Shown here: positions 23,915 to 36,432 of the stretch, in pieces | How the letters are laid out: every line of letters starts with the position of its first letter | Position numbering within the stretch: position 1 is the first letter of the stretch | Assembly (NCBI GenBank): GCA_036785705.1 | Contig: JAWUZG010000029.1 | Location: forward strand, 17,646,001 to 17,710,000 | DNA length: 64,000 bases | Direction: 5' to 3' | Source: Acanthornis magna | Taxonomy: Eukaryota; Chordata; Aves; Passeriformes; Acanthizidae | Position numbers and translations under genes: made by a program | Notes under the pieces: model-generated | What the model was told of the DNA's origin: nothing | What the model saw: only the letters and a program-made list of their open reading frames with translations | The model's database searches: none

Positions 23915-25796
23915 TTCAACTCCCCTGCCATAAGCACAGGCTTCTTCTACTAGATCAGGTTGCTCAGAGCCCCATCCAAAGTGACTTTTAACCTGACTTT
24001 TAATGCTTTCAAGGATGGGGCATCCACAGCTTCTCTGGGCAACCTGTTCCAGTATCTCACCACCCTCACAATAAAGAATTTCTTCTGTATATCTAACCTA
24101 AATTTCTCCTCTTTGAACCCATTACTCCATGTTCTATCTCTAGAGTTCCTGATGAAGAGTCCCTCTTTGGCTTTTCTGTAGGTCCCCTTCAGATACTGGA
24201 AGGTTGCTATGAGGTCTCCATGAAATCTTCTCATCTTCAGGCTGAACAGCCCTGACTTTCTTAGCCTGTCTTCTTAAGGGAAGGGCTCTAGTCCCCTTAT
24301 CAACTTTGAGGCCCTCCTTTAGAGTTGTCCCACAGTTCCATGTCCTTCTTATTTTGGGGGCACTGGAGCTGTATGCAGTGTTCCATGTGGGATTTCACAA
24401 AAGCAGAGTACAAGGGACCCTTGACCTGCTGGCTGTGCTGCTTTATATGCAGCCCAAGATTCAATTGACTTTCTGGGATGTAAGCACACACTGCTGGCTC
24501 ATGCTGAGTTTTTTATCACCTGTCACCCCCAAGTCCTTCTTCACAGGACTGCTCTCAATCACTTCTCTGCCCAGCCTGTAGGTGTTCCTGGAATTACCCA
24601 GACCCAGCTGTAGGACCTTACGCTTTGCTTTGTTGAACTTCATGAGGTTTGCATCAGCCCTCCTCTCAAGCCTGTCAAAGTCCCTCTGGATGGCATTATC
24701 CCTTCCCTTCATTGTGTTGACTGCACTGCCACAGAGCTTGATGTCTTTAGTGAACTTGCTGAGCGTGCACCAATCCCACGGTGCAAGTTGCTGACGAAGA
24801 TGTTGAACAGTGTCAGCCCCAACACCAGTTCCTGAGGGATGACACTTGTCATAGGTTTCCATGTGGACAATGAGCCATTACTGCACACTGTTTGGGTGCA
24901 GCCATCCAGCTAAGTCTTTATCCACTGAGAGGTTCATCCATCACATCCATGTTTAGAGTTTAGAGACAAGGAAGTAATGTGGAACAGTGATGAATGCTTT
25001 GCACAATCCCAGGTAGATGATGCCAGTTTCTTTGCCGCTATCCACCAGTTCTGTAGCCCTGTCATAGAAAACCATCAAACTTGTTAGGCATGATTTCCCT
25101 TTAGTGAAGCCATGTTGGTTATCACCAGTTATCTCTTTGTTTACCAACATAGTTTCCAGGAGATTGTGCTCCTTGATCTTGCCTGACACGGAGGTGAGAC
25201 TGGATTGTCTGTAGTTCCTTGAGTCTTCCACTTTTTCTTTTTTAAAATCTGAGGTTATATTTCCTTTTTTTTAGTTATCAAGAACTTCACCTGACTGCCA
25301 CAATTTTTCAAATGTGGTGGATAGTAGCTTAGCGCCTTTGTCTACCTTAGGACCCACAGATGAATCTTGTCAGATCTCATAGACTTGTGCACATTCTGGT
25401 TCTGTAGATGATCTTGAACTTGATTCTCTCCTGCAATGGACTCCAGGTCTTCATTCTTCCAATCCTTGCATTTGTCTTTCATGACTTGGGCAGCATGGCT
25501 GGAGCACTTGCTGTTGAAGATTGAGGCATAAAATTCATTGAGAGCCTGAGTCTTCTCCGTATTCCCAGCTTATCCAGATAGCCAGGTCTCCCATTTCCTT
25601 CTGGAGAGGGCCCACATAATCTTTTGTCTTTTTTTTGTTAGCAACATACCTATAGAAGCTCTTTCTATTGTCTTTGACGTCTCTGGCCAGACTCAATTCT
25701 AACTGGGCCTTAGCTTTCCTATCCTTGTCTCTAGCTTCCCATACAATTTCTCTGTATTCCTCTGTCAGAGACTGAAATAGTTCTTGCCTCAAACAT
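23915..25796 (-). mobile_element. CR1 LINE with degenerate ORF2
   Basis: This is a long CR1 on the minus strand. It decodes in broken frames to reverse transcriptase: NYRQSSLTSVSGKI, HGFTKGKSCLTSL, then IIYLGLCKAFITVPH at 24953-25231, and the C-terminal part at 24461-24862. Upstream linker sequence ([14 protein letters not shown]) is at 25535-25816. Stops and indels break the frame. The element lacks the CR1 terminal repeat at its 3' end. It continues after the LTR at 25797-26606. Confidence 0.9.
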
Positions 25797-26606
25797 TGAT
25801 ATATAATTTTGCTCATTAAAACAAAAACTGTATAAAGAAGCTACAACCAAAGAAACCTCCCTTGAAGATGTCTGACTGGCACTTTGGACTGAAAGTCAAA
25901 CTGCTGAGAGTAGATAAAAGGAAACCTATTGTTCAGTCATCTCAGGCTGAAGGAAATGAATGCATCCACAAAAGGTCAAACCCACCATCTGCTCTGAGAA
26001 TCACCTCTGGCTGAGTATCAGGGTGGGGGAGACCACAGCCCACAGAAGCCAGGTTTGCATAACCTCTGGTCAGAGGCAATAACCACCCAAGCTGTGGAGA
26101 CTCCAACCCCACAGGCCACATCCACCGGACATTCACATGAGAGGCAGCTGAGGGGGTGTCATAATCCATCAAAGACCCCCTAAGGTTCTAGGCCTAGCAC
26201 TACAGGACTGCACATGATGCAACAGATCCAGAGTTTACTGCAGGAGACTGGCCCCCACCCCTGGGGGACTTGCCTGGACATTGCCACCTGGCCTGAGTGT
26301 ATATTAATCCATGGCATTCTGTGCATTTTGGGGGGACCCTCACCACCAAGACCAGCTGGAGAGGATCAACACAACATCTTTGGGATCCATGGATGGCGAT
26401 ATTCCTTTATTCTGTCTCTGTCACTCCCTTTCTATCCCCCCGCCTCTTTTCCTACTTCTCCCTTCCTCTCTTTTCCTCTCTCTCTCTGTCTCTCACTCTC
26501 TTGTATTTACTATCAAATGAAATCCATATTATTGACTGGCATATGGTCTCTTTTGCACCTTAATTCAGGCAGAGGTATTTCTAAGAACCTTAATAATCAG
26601 ATCACA
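25797..26606 (+). mobile_element. Solo LTR (about 810 bp) inside CR1
   Basis: Both flanks are CR1 on the minus strand. The 3' part has GTATTTACTATCAAATGAAATCC and GGCATATGGTCTC, then CAGGCAGAGGTATTTCTAAG, a layout I recognise from avian ERVL LTRs. AACAT occurs at both edges (25792-25796 and 26606-26610, overlapping the terminal A). With TG at 25797 and CA at 26606 the duplication is four to five bases. A pyrimidine tract with CTCTCTCTCTGTCTCTCAC lies near 26477-26499. Confidence 0.7.
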
Positions 26607-26890
26607 ACATCCTCCCAGGCTGCCTGTCCTTGCTTCTACATTCTATAAACTTTTTTATCTCTGAGGTCCTCAGCAGCTCCTTACCTGTCTATGGATGCCT
26701 CCAGACATTTTTGTCCCATATTCTCCTTGCTGAGATGCATTGCTTCTGAGCTTAGAGGAAGTGATCCTTGAATATTAGCCAGTATTCTTGAGCCCTTCTG
26801 GCCTCCTGGGCTCTAGCACATGGGACTCTACCACATAGCTCTCCAAAGAGGCTAAAGTCTGCTCTCCTGAAATTCAGGGAAGGTGATCTT
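26607..26890 (-). mobile_element. CR1 LINE, 5' continuation of the 23915 copy
   Basis: The sequence TTAGAGGAAGTGATCCTTGA and GCTCTCCTGAAATTCAGGG are complements of CR1 ORF2 sequence lying upstream of the 25796 breakpoint. The two blocks therefore belong to one CR1 split by the LTR. Confidence 0.8.
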
Positions 26891-29149
26891 TTTCTGTATG
26901 GTTTTATTATATTATATGTATCATATGCTGTCTGTTATATATTAAATATTATCTTTATTGACAGCTTATTTCAGATACCTATTTTTAAAAATGCAAATGA
27001 AAAATTTTTAGATTTATGTCTGATGTATTATAATAGAGGTTGTTTTTTATAAAAGGCATCAGTGATTTGAAAAGGCTTAATTCTGGAAGATTTCATTTGT
27101 TGTTTTTGGACATCATTGTCAACAAATTCAGTGACTGTATTGTGTTTGTACAGTTTCCCAAAAAACCTGATTCTAACACTAACATCTGGAAAATAAGTAG
27201 TCTGCCAAAAGGAAGGCTTGCTTTGGGAAATACCAATTAGATGATTGCTGGTGGTGAAAACAGAATATAGCAGTCTTTCTTTCTCTTCCACTTCTGAAAT
27301 TTACCCTTGTTTAACTCTCACATTTATTCAGTGGAATGAGTCATCTCACTTCATCTTAGCTGTCTGAAACCACAATGACCTCCTAAGATAATCTTCTGGC
27401 TCATTTCTCTCGCTAGTGGGGGAAGGCACATCAAACACATAGTGCACCCTTTCCTGAGGAAGTATATGACAGGCAGGTGGTTTAGCATAGATACCCATCT
27501 CCAATGACTTCCATAAGCATTTGTGTACCTGAGGTCTAGAAAAGGTTAGTGCTAGGTGAAGTGGTTGATTTGAATTTAAAAATCCCCAAAACATGACCAA
27601 TCCTTTTAACTGCTTGTATTTTCGGATTCAGTTCACAAAGTTCAGAACCTGAGAATGAGGGAGGTGTTTGCATATTGGAGGAGTGCACATCCTTTAGAGT
27701 TTTCAGTAGTAGGAGAGGGAGACAAGGATAATTTACAGGACTTGGTGCTGAGGAAGTGCCTAGGCTGTTGTTTTATCGAAAATCATTCAGTAAGCCAAAG
27801 TTAGCTAAAGTTTTGGGCACAGGGCTTCCCTTCCTTTAATAGACATCAGGGAATTTATAAATGTGGAGTGAAAACATAAAGTATTTAAGATTTCACTTAT
27901 AGTTGACTAACGTTGTCAAAAGTTTATCTGACTCAAGGTGAGTTGAGACAAGCTGTTTACCACCCTGCCAAGGCCACTGAACTTGTCATTGCTGCATTTT
28001 CATGCTTCTTATAATAGAAAATAATGGATTATGTAAAATTTTTAATGTTTGTATTTTTATTCAAATGAAGAAGGATATTTCAGGAGACATAAAAAAGGCA
28101 AAGCAATTACTTGGGAAATCGCATATAATTTTTTCAGATGAAAAATGCTTTGGAAACACGTTTTTATTTCCTCTGAATGTTGTGACTTGCATTTTTTTTG
28201 TATACAGAAGTAGTGAGAGAAGATAGCTATCCAGCCTAATAGAAATCCATTGGGTCACAGGCTACCAGTTACTCTATTATCAGTTTCATTTTGAGGATCA
28301 CTCCTTGAGCCGGCTTTCTCGATTGCGTCTTTTCCTCAGTGATACATACATTCCATATATGAAGAGACTTTGGTTACGATGTAGCAGACTGTGCAATGAA
28401 TAATCCTTGCTGACTGTTGTAAAAAGAGATGATGAGCTGGTGATCTTCTGGGTTACTTCCTGTGTATGTTGTACCTCTCCCATCAATCCTCTGTTTGAAT
28501 GGGTTTCAGGGATTTGTTATGCAAACTGTGGAGACATATGTCCATCCAGCTGACTGGAACTACCGCACATGTGCATTACACCACATAACCACATGTAGTT
28601 TGCTCTGGATACTTTTGGACTGTGTTAAGTATCCTGTGTATTTACTTTATAGTTTTTTTACAGTCCAACAGGCAGACAGATACAGTTGTGGGGCATCTGA
28701 CAGGCTTATGTGCTCACTGGTTACATAGTCTCTACATGCTCTCTGATATGACTCTAGAATATCAGTTTTATCAAGTTTGTACATTATAGTGACGTGTCAG
28801 GTGCACGTCTATTTCTGTGTAGGAATTCTTTGATACGGCTCACTGCGCACTGAACATCTATTTCTCAACCTTAGTAAGAATTTCTTACCAGTAATTATGG
28901 TGGTTTTTCAGAGCAGAGTGAAGAATGTGTGGAAGATCAGAAGGCAGGGTTTTGTCTTTCAGTTCAGCAGATGATTATCTTCCAAACTTTAGAAGCAACT
29001 CTTGGTCTTTCTGTGTGTGCATACTGAAGCCAGCTTTTATGCAGCCAGGTCTAATTCTGATTATTATATTGTTAATTTATGAAGTTTGTGGTTGATTTTA
29101 CTTTTTTTTTCTTAAGCTATTTGAGCTGACTATCAAAAGAATGTTATTA
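26891..29149. other. No gene recognised
   Basis: AT-rich sequence upstream of the PDE1C exons, presumably intron or 5' flank of that gene. No exon-like open frame or recognisable repeat found. Confidence 0.45.
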
Positions 29150-29300
29150 GAAATGAATTGATCTTAGAGTTGACTGCTAAGATCATTGAGTCCAATGATT
29201 AACCCAGCACTACCAAGCTCTGGCTAAACCACGTTCCTAAGTGCCACAGATGAATTTGATTGAATTTCAAAATTATTTCAGCCACCTTGAAACAGAATTT
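29150..29300 (-). mobile_element. Short CR1 fragment
   Basis: GAGTCCAATGATTAACCCAG and the following CTAAACCACGTTCCTAAGTG are complementary to the 3' region of an older CR1 subfamily. The copy is short and diverged. Confidence 0.6.
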
Positions 29301-30152
29301 TACAGCTAATAAATTTGCCTGGATTGCCTTCAGTACATTTGGGATTATTTAAAAAAACCCCAGATACATGGAATACATTAAAGGCAAACTATCACCAGGT
29401 TCAATTAATTAATTGGGAGCAGTTGCTGTGACTCAATGAATCAACAATAGCTATAGATAATGGATGGTAAGTCAAAGGCAGTGTAATTTTTTTCACATGA
29501 GAATGGTTGATGATGTGACAAACTGTTTTTCTAAATGATTGATGCACATAATACTTTGCATAATCTTCTTCGATGAAGAATGTTGGTGCCATGAAGCAAC
29601 CATTATTCACTGTGCTGTTATTGAACATGAATTTTGAATGAGTTGCAGCATAAAGCTGCCAGATACTTATATCAATTAAATAAAAGTCAGGAAGAGCCAA
29701 AGGTCATGTTCTTTCTGTAACATTGACTCCTGTGGCTTGTGTACAATGTTTCTGGTAGCTAGTTAAGGGGTCATACCTGCAGAGTTCCTGTACACGGAAT
29801 GAAGAAATTGAGGAGGCATATGAAGAATACTTACCGTTTGGATGTGAAAGTAGTGAGTTCAGTTTAATATAGATGGGATAGTCTAAGGGTGGCCACTTGA
29901 TCTGATTAAAATCAGGATTTCCTAACCTCATATAGCATTTCTACAATAGTGTTTCTAAATATACTTTAATACAGTTTTGCGTATGTGTACATCAGTCATT
30001 AAGAATGACAGTCATTTGTTAACAGATATTATTCAAGAAGTTACTTCCTTCTTATGGTTGGATTGAGATTGTCCTCTCTTAGCTCCAGTGTTAAATTTCA
30101 AGTGATTTCTGTTTTAACTTATTTCAGTTATGAGTGGGGGACAGAGAGCTGG
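29301..30152. other. No feature recognised
   Basis: Non-coding by inspection. The 99-codon minus-strand frame at 29401-29700 has no recognisable product. Confidence 0.4.
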
Positions 30153-30608
30153 TTAATGGAAGTGATTGTCCTGCTCTGCTCTGCTCCGCACTGGTATGGC
30201 CTCACCTTGAGTACTGTGTGCAGTTTTGGGCACCATGATATAAGAAAGATATTGAACTATTAGAAAGTGTCTAAAGAAGGGCCACAAGTACGGTGAAAGG
30301 TCTGGAGGGGAAGCCTTATAAGGAGTGACTGTGACCACTTGATGTGTTCAGACTGGAGAAGAGGAGACTAAGAGGAGACCTCATTGCAGTTTTCAACAAT
30401 CTCACGAAGGGGAGGGGCAGACACTATGTCTTCACTCTCATGACTAGTGACAGGCCTCAAGGAGTCTGAGTTCAGACGTCTTTGGGTAATGCTCTCAGGC
30501 ATATGGTGTGATTTTTGGGGTGTCCTGTGTAGTGCCAGGAGTTGGACTCAATGAGACTGATGGGTGCCTTCCAACTCAGCATATTCTATTATTTTATGAT
30601 TCTATGAT
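30153..30608 (+). mobile_element. CR1 LINE 3' fragment
   Basis: The order is GAGTACTGTGTGCAGTTTTG, GGAGACCTCATTGCAGTTTT, ACTGATGGGTGCCTTCCAAC, then the terminal ATTTTATGATTCTATGATA. This is a 5'-truncated CR1 ending in its typical octamer-like repeats. It stops about 200 bp before the first PDE1C exon of the window. Confidence 0.92.
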
Positions 30609-30822
30609 AACTCATGGACTTACATATATTTGCTTGGCATCATTGTAACTGATATTTGAAAAGCAATTTTTGTTGATTTCTTGTACATAGCTTCTAAAAA
30701 CTTGTAGGTTTCCAAAAGTTTTCACATCAAGCATATATGCTAGGTCTCAGACTAGGAACTGATGCTCACTCTCAACCTATTTTGCTTTATAATAATCAGA
30801 TTTTTGTTTTCCTTTTCTTTAG

Positions 30823-30936
30823 ATTGTGGTCTTTGGTAAAGCAATTAGAGAGAGGGGAAGCTTCAGTTGTAGACCTAAAGAAGAATTTGGAATATGCGGC
30901 AACTGTTCTTGAGTCAGTATACATTGATGAAACTAG
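30823..30936 (+). CDS. PDE1C: PDE1C exon: N-terminal regulatory segment
   Basis: The acceptor is a pyrimidine tract ending CTTTAG at 30822; the donor is AG|GTAAGC. The exon codes for LWSLVKQLERGEASVVDL and then KKNLEYAATVLESVYIDETR, the segment between the first calmodulin-binding region and the inhibitory region of PDE1. Its first base completes an Arg codon if the preceding exon ends in AG, and its last two bases start the Arg codon finished by the next exon. The third residue reads Trp (TGG). I recall Arg in mammalian PDE1C, so this may be a CGG to TGG change at a CpG. The preceding exon is not identifiable within the window. Confidence 0.95.
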
Positions 30937-31777
30937 GTAAGCTAACTACAGACATCAGCACTATGATATCCAGGGTCAGTTGTAATTTACATGTCAATTG
31001 TGAAAGTTGTTTGAGCTAAAATTTATTACTCACAGACAATACGGTTTTAATCATTAGAATATTGCATTCTATGTAGAACAGATCTTCAGTCTTTTGTCTT
31101 TCAGTTTCCTTGGGCAGGGAAGGAGATCAAAACCAATCATAAATGTAATATACTTCCTCTTGGAGAAATGTTTTCATAGTAATTGTGTCCCACTTTTTCT
31201 GACAGTTTCTAAATTTCTTCTCATCTGTTTCTTTTGAATGATGTTAAATTTTTCACTCGTATGATGTCTTTGAAATTTAAAAAAAAATACTCTTGACAGA
31301 GGTAGACTGGTAAGACATTGCAGAGGAGCTTCCCTCTTGGTTGCATGCCATTTACCCAGTGATAAATTCACTTGCAGAGTTACCACAGATGACCAGAATG
31401 GGGGGGGTCTGTAGGTTTCTAACTCAGAAGCTAGAAATTCCTAGAAATGTCCGTAAATTACCTCTGAAAGGCAGAAAGTTCAGAAATATTGATGAGCTGA
31501 AGATGTGAAGTCCATAGATGATTATACAGTTGTGCTTCTGAAGATTGATGCTTCTTGTTTCTCAGCCAAGTAGTGAATGTTGCAATCTGAAATGTACATA
31601 TGCAAGAGAGTATGCAAACATTTGAAAATTTGTACAGTTGTGTTTCATTAGGGCTGATGAATCAATGACTTTTATCAGCTGCTTTAATTAGAATATATAT
31701 GAGTTTCAATTTTGTTAAAAATGTTGTTGTGCTCTCTAAGGAAGTCTGCCTACCCTTCTGTTTTCTCATCCCTCTAG
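30937..31777 (+). other. PDE1C: PDE1C intron (841 bp)
   Basis: Ordinary GT-AG intron without a recognised repeat. Confidence 0.85.
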
Positions 31778-31960
31778 GCGTTTACTGGACACAGAAGATG
31801 AACTCAGTGATATCCAGTCTGACTCTGTGCCCTCAGAGGTCCGTGACTGGTTGGCTTCTACCTTCACACGACAAATGGGAATGATGCTCAAAAGGACAGA
31901 GGAAAAACCCCGGTTCAGGAGTATTGTCCATGCAGTGCAAGCTGGGATATTTGTGGAAAG
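31778..31960 (+). CDS. PDE1C: PDE1C exon: inhibitory and second calmodulin-binding region
   Basis: It codes for RLLDTEDELSDIQSDSVPSE, then VRDWLASTFTRQMGMMLKR and TEEKPRFRSIVHAVQAGIFVER. The basic/hydrophobic stretch around TFTRQMGMMLKR…KPRFRS corresponds to the second calmodulin-binding site mapped in PDE1A, by family knowledge. The acceptor is CCCTCTAG and the donor AG|GTAAAT. Length is 183 nt, entering and leaving in the same phase. The frame is intact. Confidence 0.97.
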
Positions 31961-33045
31961 GTAAATTATCATGTTAATTTGCTCTAGTAACTGCCCAGGT
32001 GCTGCAGATTGCACCTGTAGTATGTGATGGCACAATGACAGGAGGTGGAGGAGCATACCTCAGCCCAGAAAACCTCAAAGAACTAGTAGAAGACTACTGA
32101 ATGAAGAACACTTTAATGTGCTTCTATTAATGTTTCTGCACAGATCTGGATAACACCTCAAAACCTGGGATTTAGTAAAAGATTGCAAACTGAAACAATA
32201 CCTACTCCTCTGTTCTTATTATAGTACAGATGTAATAACACAGCTGGTATAATTTTGACAGACAGTATGCACTTCTGCATAGTCCTAGATAAGGAGTGAC
32301 AGCATTTAAAATTTGGACAGACCAAACTCTCTCTTGTTTCTTTTTACCTCTGTGGTCTAGTATTTCTTATGAAGAAGTGCTAAGATACAGAACAAAATCC
32401 TTTACCATATTACTGGAATGAACTATAGATCAAAACTGATGTGAAAATTTTGGAGCTCAGGGAGGATTTCAAAAAAGGCATTGAGTCCTCTCAGCCTTTC
32501 TTGTAATTTACATCATGACCTGCTGCTAAAACTGATTCTACTTTTTGAACCCTTTGAAATATTTATTCATTTCAATTTGGACTCACTTCCAATCTTATCT
32601 CTCCTTATCAAGTAACCACCCTTCACTGACCTTCTTTGTTCAAGCCAGAAGGAGGGCTAGCACATGTGAAACTGTCTTTAGACAGCCTGAAAGACAGCCA
32701 CTCTCAGGTCTCTAGGATAATTTTGTAACAGCAAAATCAAGTCAGGAATGGAAGAGCAGAGCATCTGTTCTTGCTCAGAGCATCTGAACAATTCTGTTCA
32801 TCAGAATTGCAGTGACACCCTAAAAGCCCTCTATATGCAGGAGGTTGTACGTATCAGACAGTGGACCACAAGCCACACAGACATGCAGAAGCCTCCTTCA
32901 CCATGGCTATAACCATGTTTTTATCTGTGCACCAAAGTTACAGTACATGTGTTAAGAGCGGCATCAAATTGTGATAAGACTAAACCTGTCATTTCTCCTT
33001 GGAACAGGTTTCTCCAAGGTTTGACAGGCTACTTGTGAATTAACC
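31961..33045 (+). other. PDE1C: PDE1C intron, first part
   Basis: Intronic sequence up to the LTR at 33046 with no recognisable element. Confidence 0.6.
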
Positions 33046-33377
33046 TGTGGGAACCATAGGCATGTAGTGAGAACTACCTTGCCGTGAGAACTGCTTGTTT
33101 GCCTCAGTTCACAGGCATCGATTCTAGCTCACAACAAGCAGGAATCCAAAACCAGTGATATCTGACTTCTATCAGGTGGTGTTATTGCAAGATGCTGTTC
33201 TAACTATAGGTAGCCAATGACATTGTGGGGTGATGAATTGAGAGCCAATGGATGTGTGACATGAATATTAGAAATAGTATAAAAGAAGCCTTGAAAAAAT
33301 AAAAAAAGTAGTTCCTTTCTTTGACCAGAAGCTGTTGTGGTGAGTTTTTACATGTCGTGTCCATCTCAACAACAACA
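33046..33377 (+). mobile_element. Solo LTR (332 bp), perfect 6-bp TSD TTAACC
   Basis: TG…CA ends (TGTGGGAACC to CAACAACAACA) are flanked by TTAACC at 33040-33045 and 33378-33383. It contains GTATAAAAGAAGCC as a TATA box followed closely by AAAAATAAAAA as a poly(A) signal. A 6-bp duplication and the short length fit class II (alpha/beta-like) avian LTRs. It lies in sense orientation in a PDE1C intron. Its start resembles that of the minus-strand LTR at 2040-2373 (TGTGGGAA), so they may be related. Confidence 0.9.
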
Positions 33378-33383
33378 TTAACC

Positions 33384-34535
33384 CTCACTCTCAGAGGGGT
33401 ACTTGTTCAACAAGGAAGTAAATGACCTGCAGAAAGCTCGCTCAGGAGGCTGTTTCCCAGTTGAGCTGGATCACTGTGACCCAAAGAAGGAAGTGTTCAG
33501 ATATAATATGGCATTGGAGGAGGGTTGTAATGCTCCTGAGCTAAGGGAACTGCCTCAGTTTTCTCTTAAGAGAATGCTATAGAGCTTCTGACTGGGGGAA
33601 GGAACGGATAAGAAATTCTATAATTTTGGTAATGGGTGAATATAAGTCTCAAAAAGGGAATTACTTTTTTCAGGTCTGAGTGAAGAAGATGATGAAGAAA
33701 AATGGCAGTGAGGGAAGACTTTGCACAGGATCATTTCAGATGGGAGAGCTTTGCATCATCTCCTTTCAGTCCTATAATGCTTTAGGGCAAAAAACAGTGA
33801 CCTGTGGAAAGCTATGACAGTGTTTCTGTATTCACCAAATACTATCAAACACAGTGTGAAACTAAAACTGAAAGCAAGTTTAAAAACTTGTACACACTTT
33901 ATAACCTGTTTAAAATATACTTTATAATCAAGTTTAAAATCTGGTACATACATACTTTATTTAGTGTGGTTACAGATGTTTATTATTGCCTTGTTTTTAC
34001 TCTCTCTGAAATACACATATATGGCAAACACCCAAAAGGTTTTACACTAATCTGGAAAACATGCAGACAAAAGTAACAGCTGTATCACACTGAAATTGAT
34101 TCTTGGCTTACAAATGGTTTCTGAAGTACATTCAGAATTAGCTTACATGTGGGCCAGCAAGGACTAAGGGAACTGAAAGGTCAGTACAGTTATGTGCAGT
34201 GGAAAATGGGGAACATCTTGTTTAGCTGAGTGTAGCCTTTCCATCTGATGAAGACTTGGTACTGGCAAATCCTTTGACATGTCCTGCTGGATAACCAAGA
34301 TATGAGATGCTGGGGAGTGTATAGTCTCAAATTAAGATATACAATAAGAATAGTACAGTAGTACAATATTGTGCAAGTTAGGAACAAAATGGAAGGAAAA
34401 GCCTTCATATTCCAGTTAGGGTTTTCTGGGCTAAATAAGGTCTCCTGTAATGGTCTGTTGCTTTATGAGTTTTGTTGATTGTTTTGTTTAATTTAATTCT
34501 ATTTATGTGTTGCCTTATCTATTTCCTCTTGGTAG
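33384..34535 (+). other. PDE1C: PDE1C intron, second part
   Basis: AT-rich, with nothing recognised. A polypyrimidine-poor but valid acceptor (CTTGGTAG) ends it at 34535. Confidence 0.6.
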
Positions 34536-34602
34536 AATGTACAGGCGTACTTCAAATATGGTCGGCTTGAGCTACCCATCAGCTGTAATTGGAGTGCTAA
34601 AG
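34536..34602 (+). CDS. PDE1C: PDE1C exon (67 nt)
   Basis: Short exon coding for MYRRTSNMVGLSYPSAVIGV and LK after completing the Arg codon from the previous exon; the donor is AAG|GTAATC. RRTSNMVGLSYP is the feature that best separates PDE1C from PDE1A at this position. The VIGVLK end differs from what I recall of mammals (VIEALK), a plausible lineage substitution. The exon ends in phase 0. Confidence 0.95.
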
Positions 34603-35865
34603 GTAATCCCAATAAAAAGGTATTGAAGGGGGGTCTGTACAAAGCATCAAAATAATACTGTAATATTTGACATGATAAGGAGGTGTTAGTACTTGGTCTT
34701 TCCTTCCCTCTGACAGTTTAGTTCACATACATTAATCATTTAACTGGCCTAAGGGATTATCCTTTCAGTAAAAGAAAGAATAGGGTTCAAGACTGTGGCC
34801 ATTTTCAGGTTGTGAAGGTTACAATTCTGCTCTAGATTACAATGATTAAAATGAAGATTTAGGAATCAGTCACAACATCCCACGGGGAAGAAAAAAAACA
34901 CAGATAGAGAGAGATGGACATGGAAAAGGATCCATTGCTGTGAGAGAAGGGAATTTCTTGCATTGTTCAGCTTCAGGTCTTCAAAGTGACCATCAGTTTA
35001 TGAATATGGATCCTCCTGTGAATTTTGAGGTTTCAGAGGGAAAACAATTAATCAGTAGTAGTCTGAAAAAGAAACAAAGCTTCAATCCATGGGGCAAGAT
35101 TCATGATATAGGCAGGAATTATCAAGGCTACAAGCAGAAGTTAGCAACCAGCTGCCTACACAACATCTTTGCAGATTACATGTTGCATGTGATTCACCCA
35201 TGCCATGCAATGGTGAAAAAAGGTGATACAGTGGGGCAATACACAGGGATATTAAGTATAAAACTCATTAAGACATCTTGCAGCATTTCTCCACATTGGA
35301 AAGACTTACAGTTAAGGTATCCTTTTCATTTTGGATAGCAGAACTCATAAAAAGATGTGGAGGAATTGCAAGAAGAATGATCAAACATGCCTTTCATGTA
35401 CAGAATCAAAGTGTCCATTCACACCTTTTTTCAACTGCAGGTTGACAAGTGCTAGCTTCACTCCTGCAAAAGGGATGTAAAGTCTTTGTTCTTTTGCAAA
35501 TACAGTTCATATCCAGCTTATGAGGGAACATACCTATAATGGTACCTCTTCTCCAGAGCTCCTCAGCAGTAACAAGACAGTCGAAGACTCATTACCTACT
35601 CTCAGCTGACTTAAGCTTTATAGAATCCTTCCCTTCTTTCTGTGTTTTCAAATGATTAAATCATGAAAAGAAGTGATCATGTTAGAGTAAATTAAAACAA
35701 AGTCATTGACTAATTTTGCGCAAAGCGAAATAGCACCTACTTGGTCGCTGTGCACTCTAGAACATATTTTTTTCCAAAACTGTTTTGAGAACATGACTTT
35801 GCCTGGATGGTTTTGAGTTTGGTAGTGGATTCAGTTGAAATGGGAGTTACTTTGAAGAAGTCAAA
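34603..35865 (+). other. PDE1C: PDE1C intron, first part
   Basis: No recognisable element. The 132-codon frame at 34940-35338 has no known product and lacks supporting features. Confidence 0.5.
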
Positions 35866-36040
35866 ACAGGCTGCCTAGGAAAGTGGTCACAGCACCAAGC
35901 CTGACAAAGTTCAAGAAGCATTTGGACAATGTTCTCAGGAACATGATGTGCTTCTTGGACTCCTAGTGTTAAGGACTAGGAGTTTGACTTGATGATCCTC
36001 CTGGGTCCTTTCCAACTCAGCATATTCCATGATTCTGTGA
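35866..36040 (+). mobile_element. CR1 LINE 3' terminal fragment
   Basis: Contains GTTCAAGAAGCATTTGGACA, CTTGATGATCCTCCTGGGTC and the terminal CATATTCCATGATTCTGTGA. It is a 5'-truncated CR1, about 175 bp. Confidence 0.92.
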
Positions 36041-36432
36041 AGTCTTCTGTCTTAAAACTAATTTAAATTTCTCAGTCCCATCTCCTCCACTGAAAATTAT
36101 GTATTTTGTTAATTGCTTCAGCCCAGCAAGGTCAAGTAAAAAACCCTTACAGCTACCTGGCTGCTTAGTGTGCTCTGTAAAATGACCTGATGATTTAAGC
36201 ATGCAAAAGGGTGTAAGAGTGTACCACACATGTCTTCAGCTGTTCTGGATTGACATAATCAACACTCCCCTCAGAGTCATGCTATATAAGGACAGGGATT
36301 GAGATGAAATGGAGCCAAAACAAGCTTAATTTTTAACTACACATTCTCATTTTTGCTGCTGTGGTCAAGAAGACATCTGCACTTAGTAATCCAAAGCTGT
36401 GGAATCACAGCTTTGTGACAAACTGAGGTTGG

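Noticed and set aside
34940..35338. 132-codon plus-strand frame in a PDE1C intron
   Set aside because: It has no splice context, no homologous feature and ordinary intron composition.
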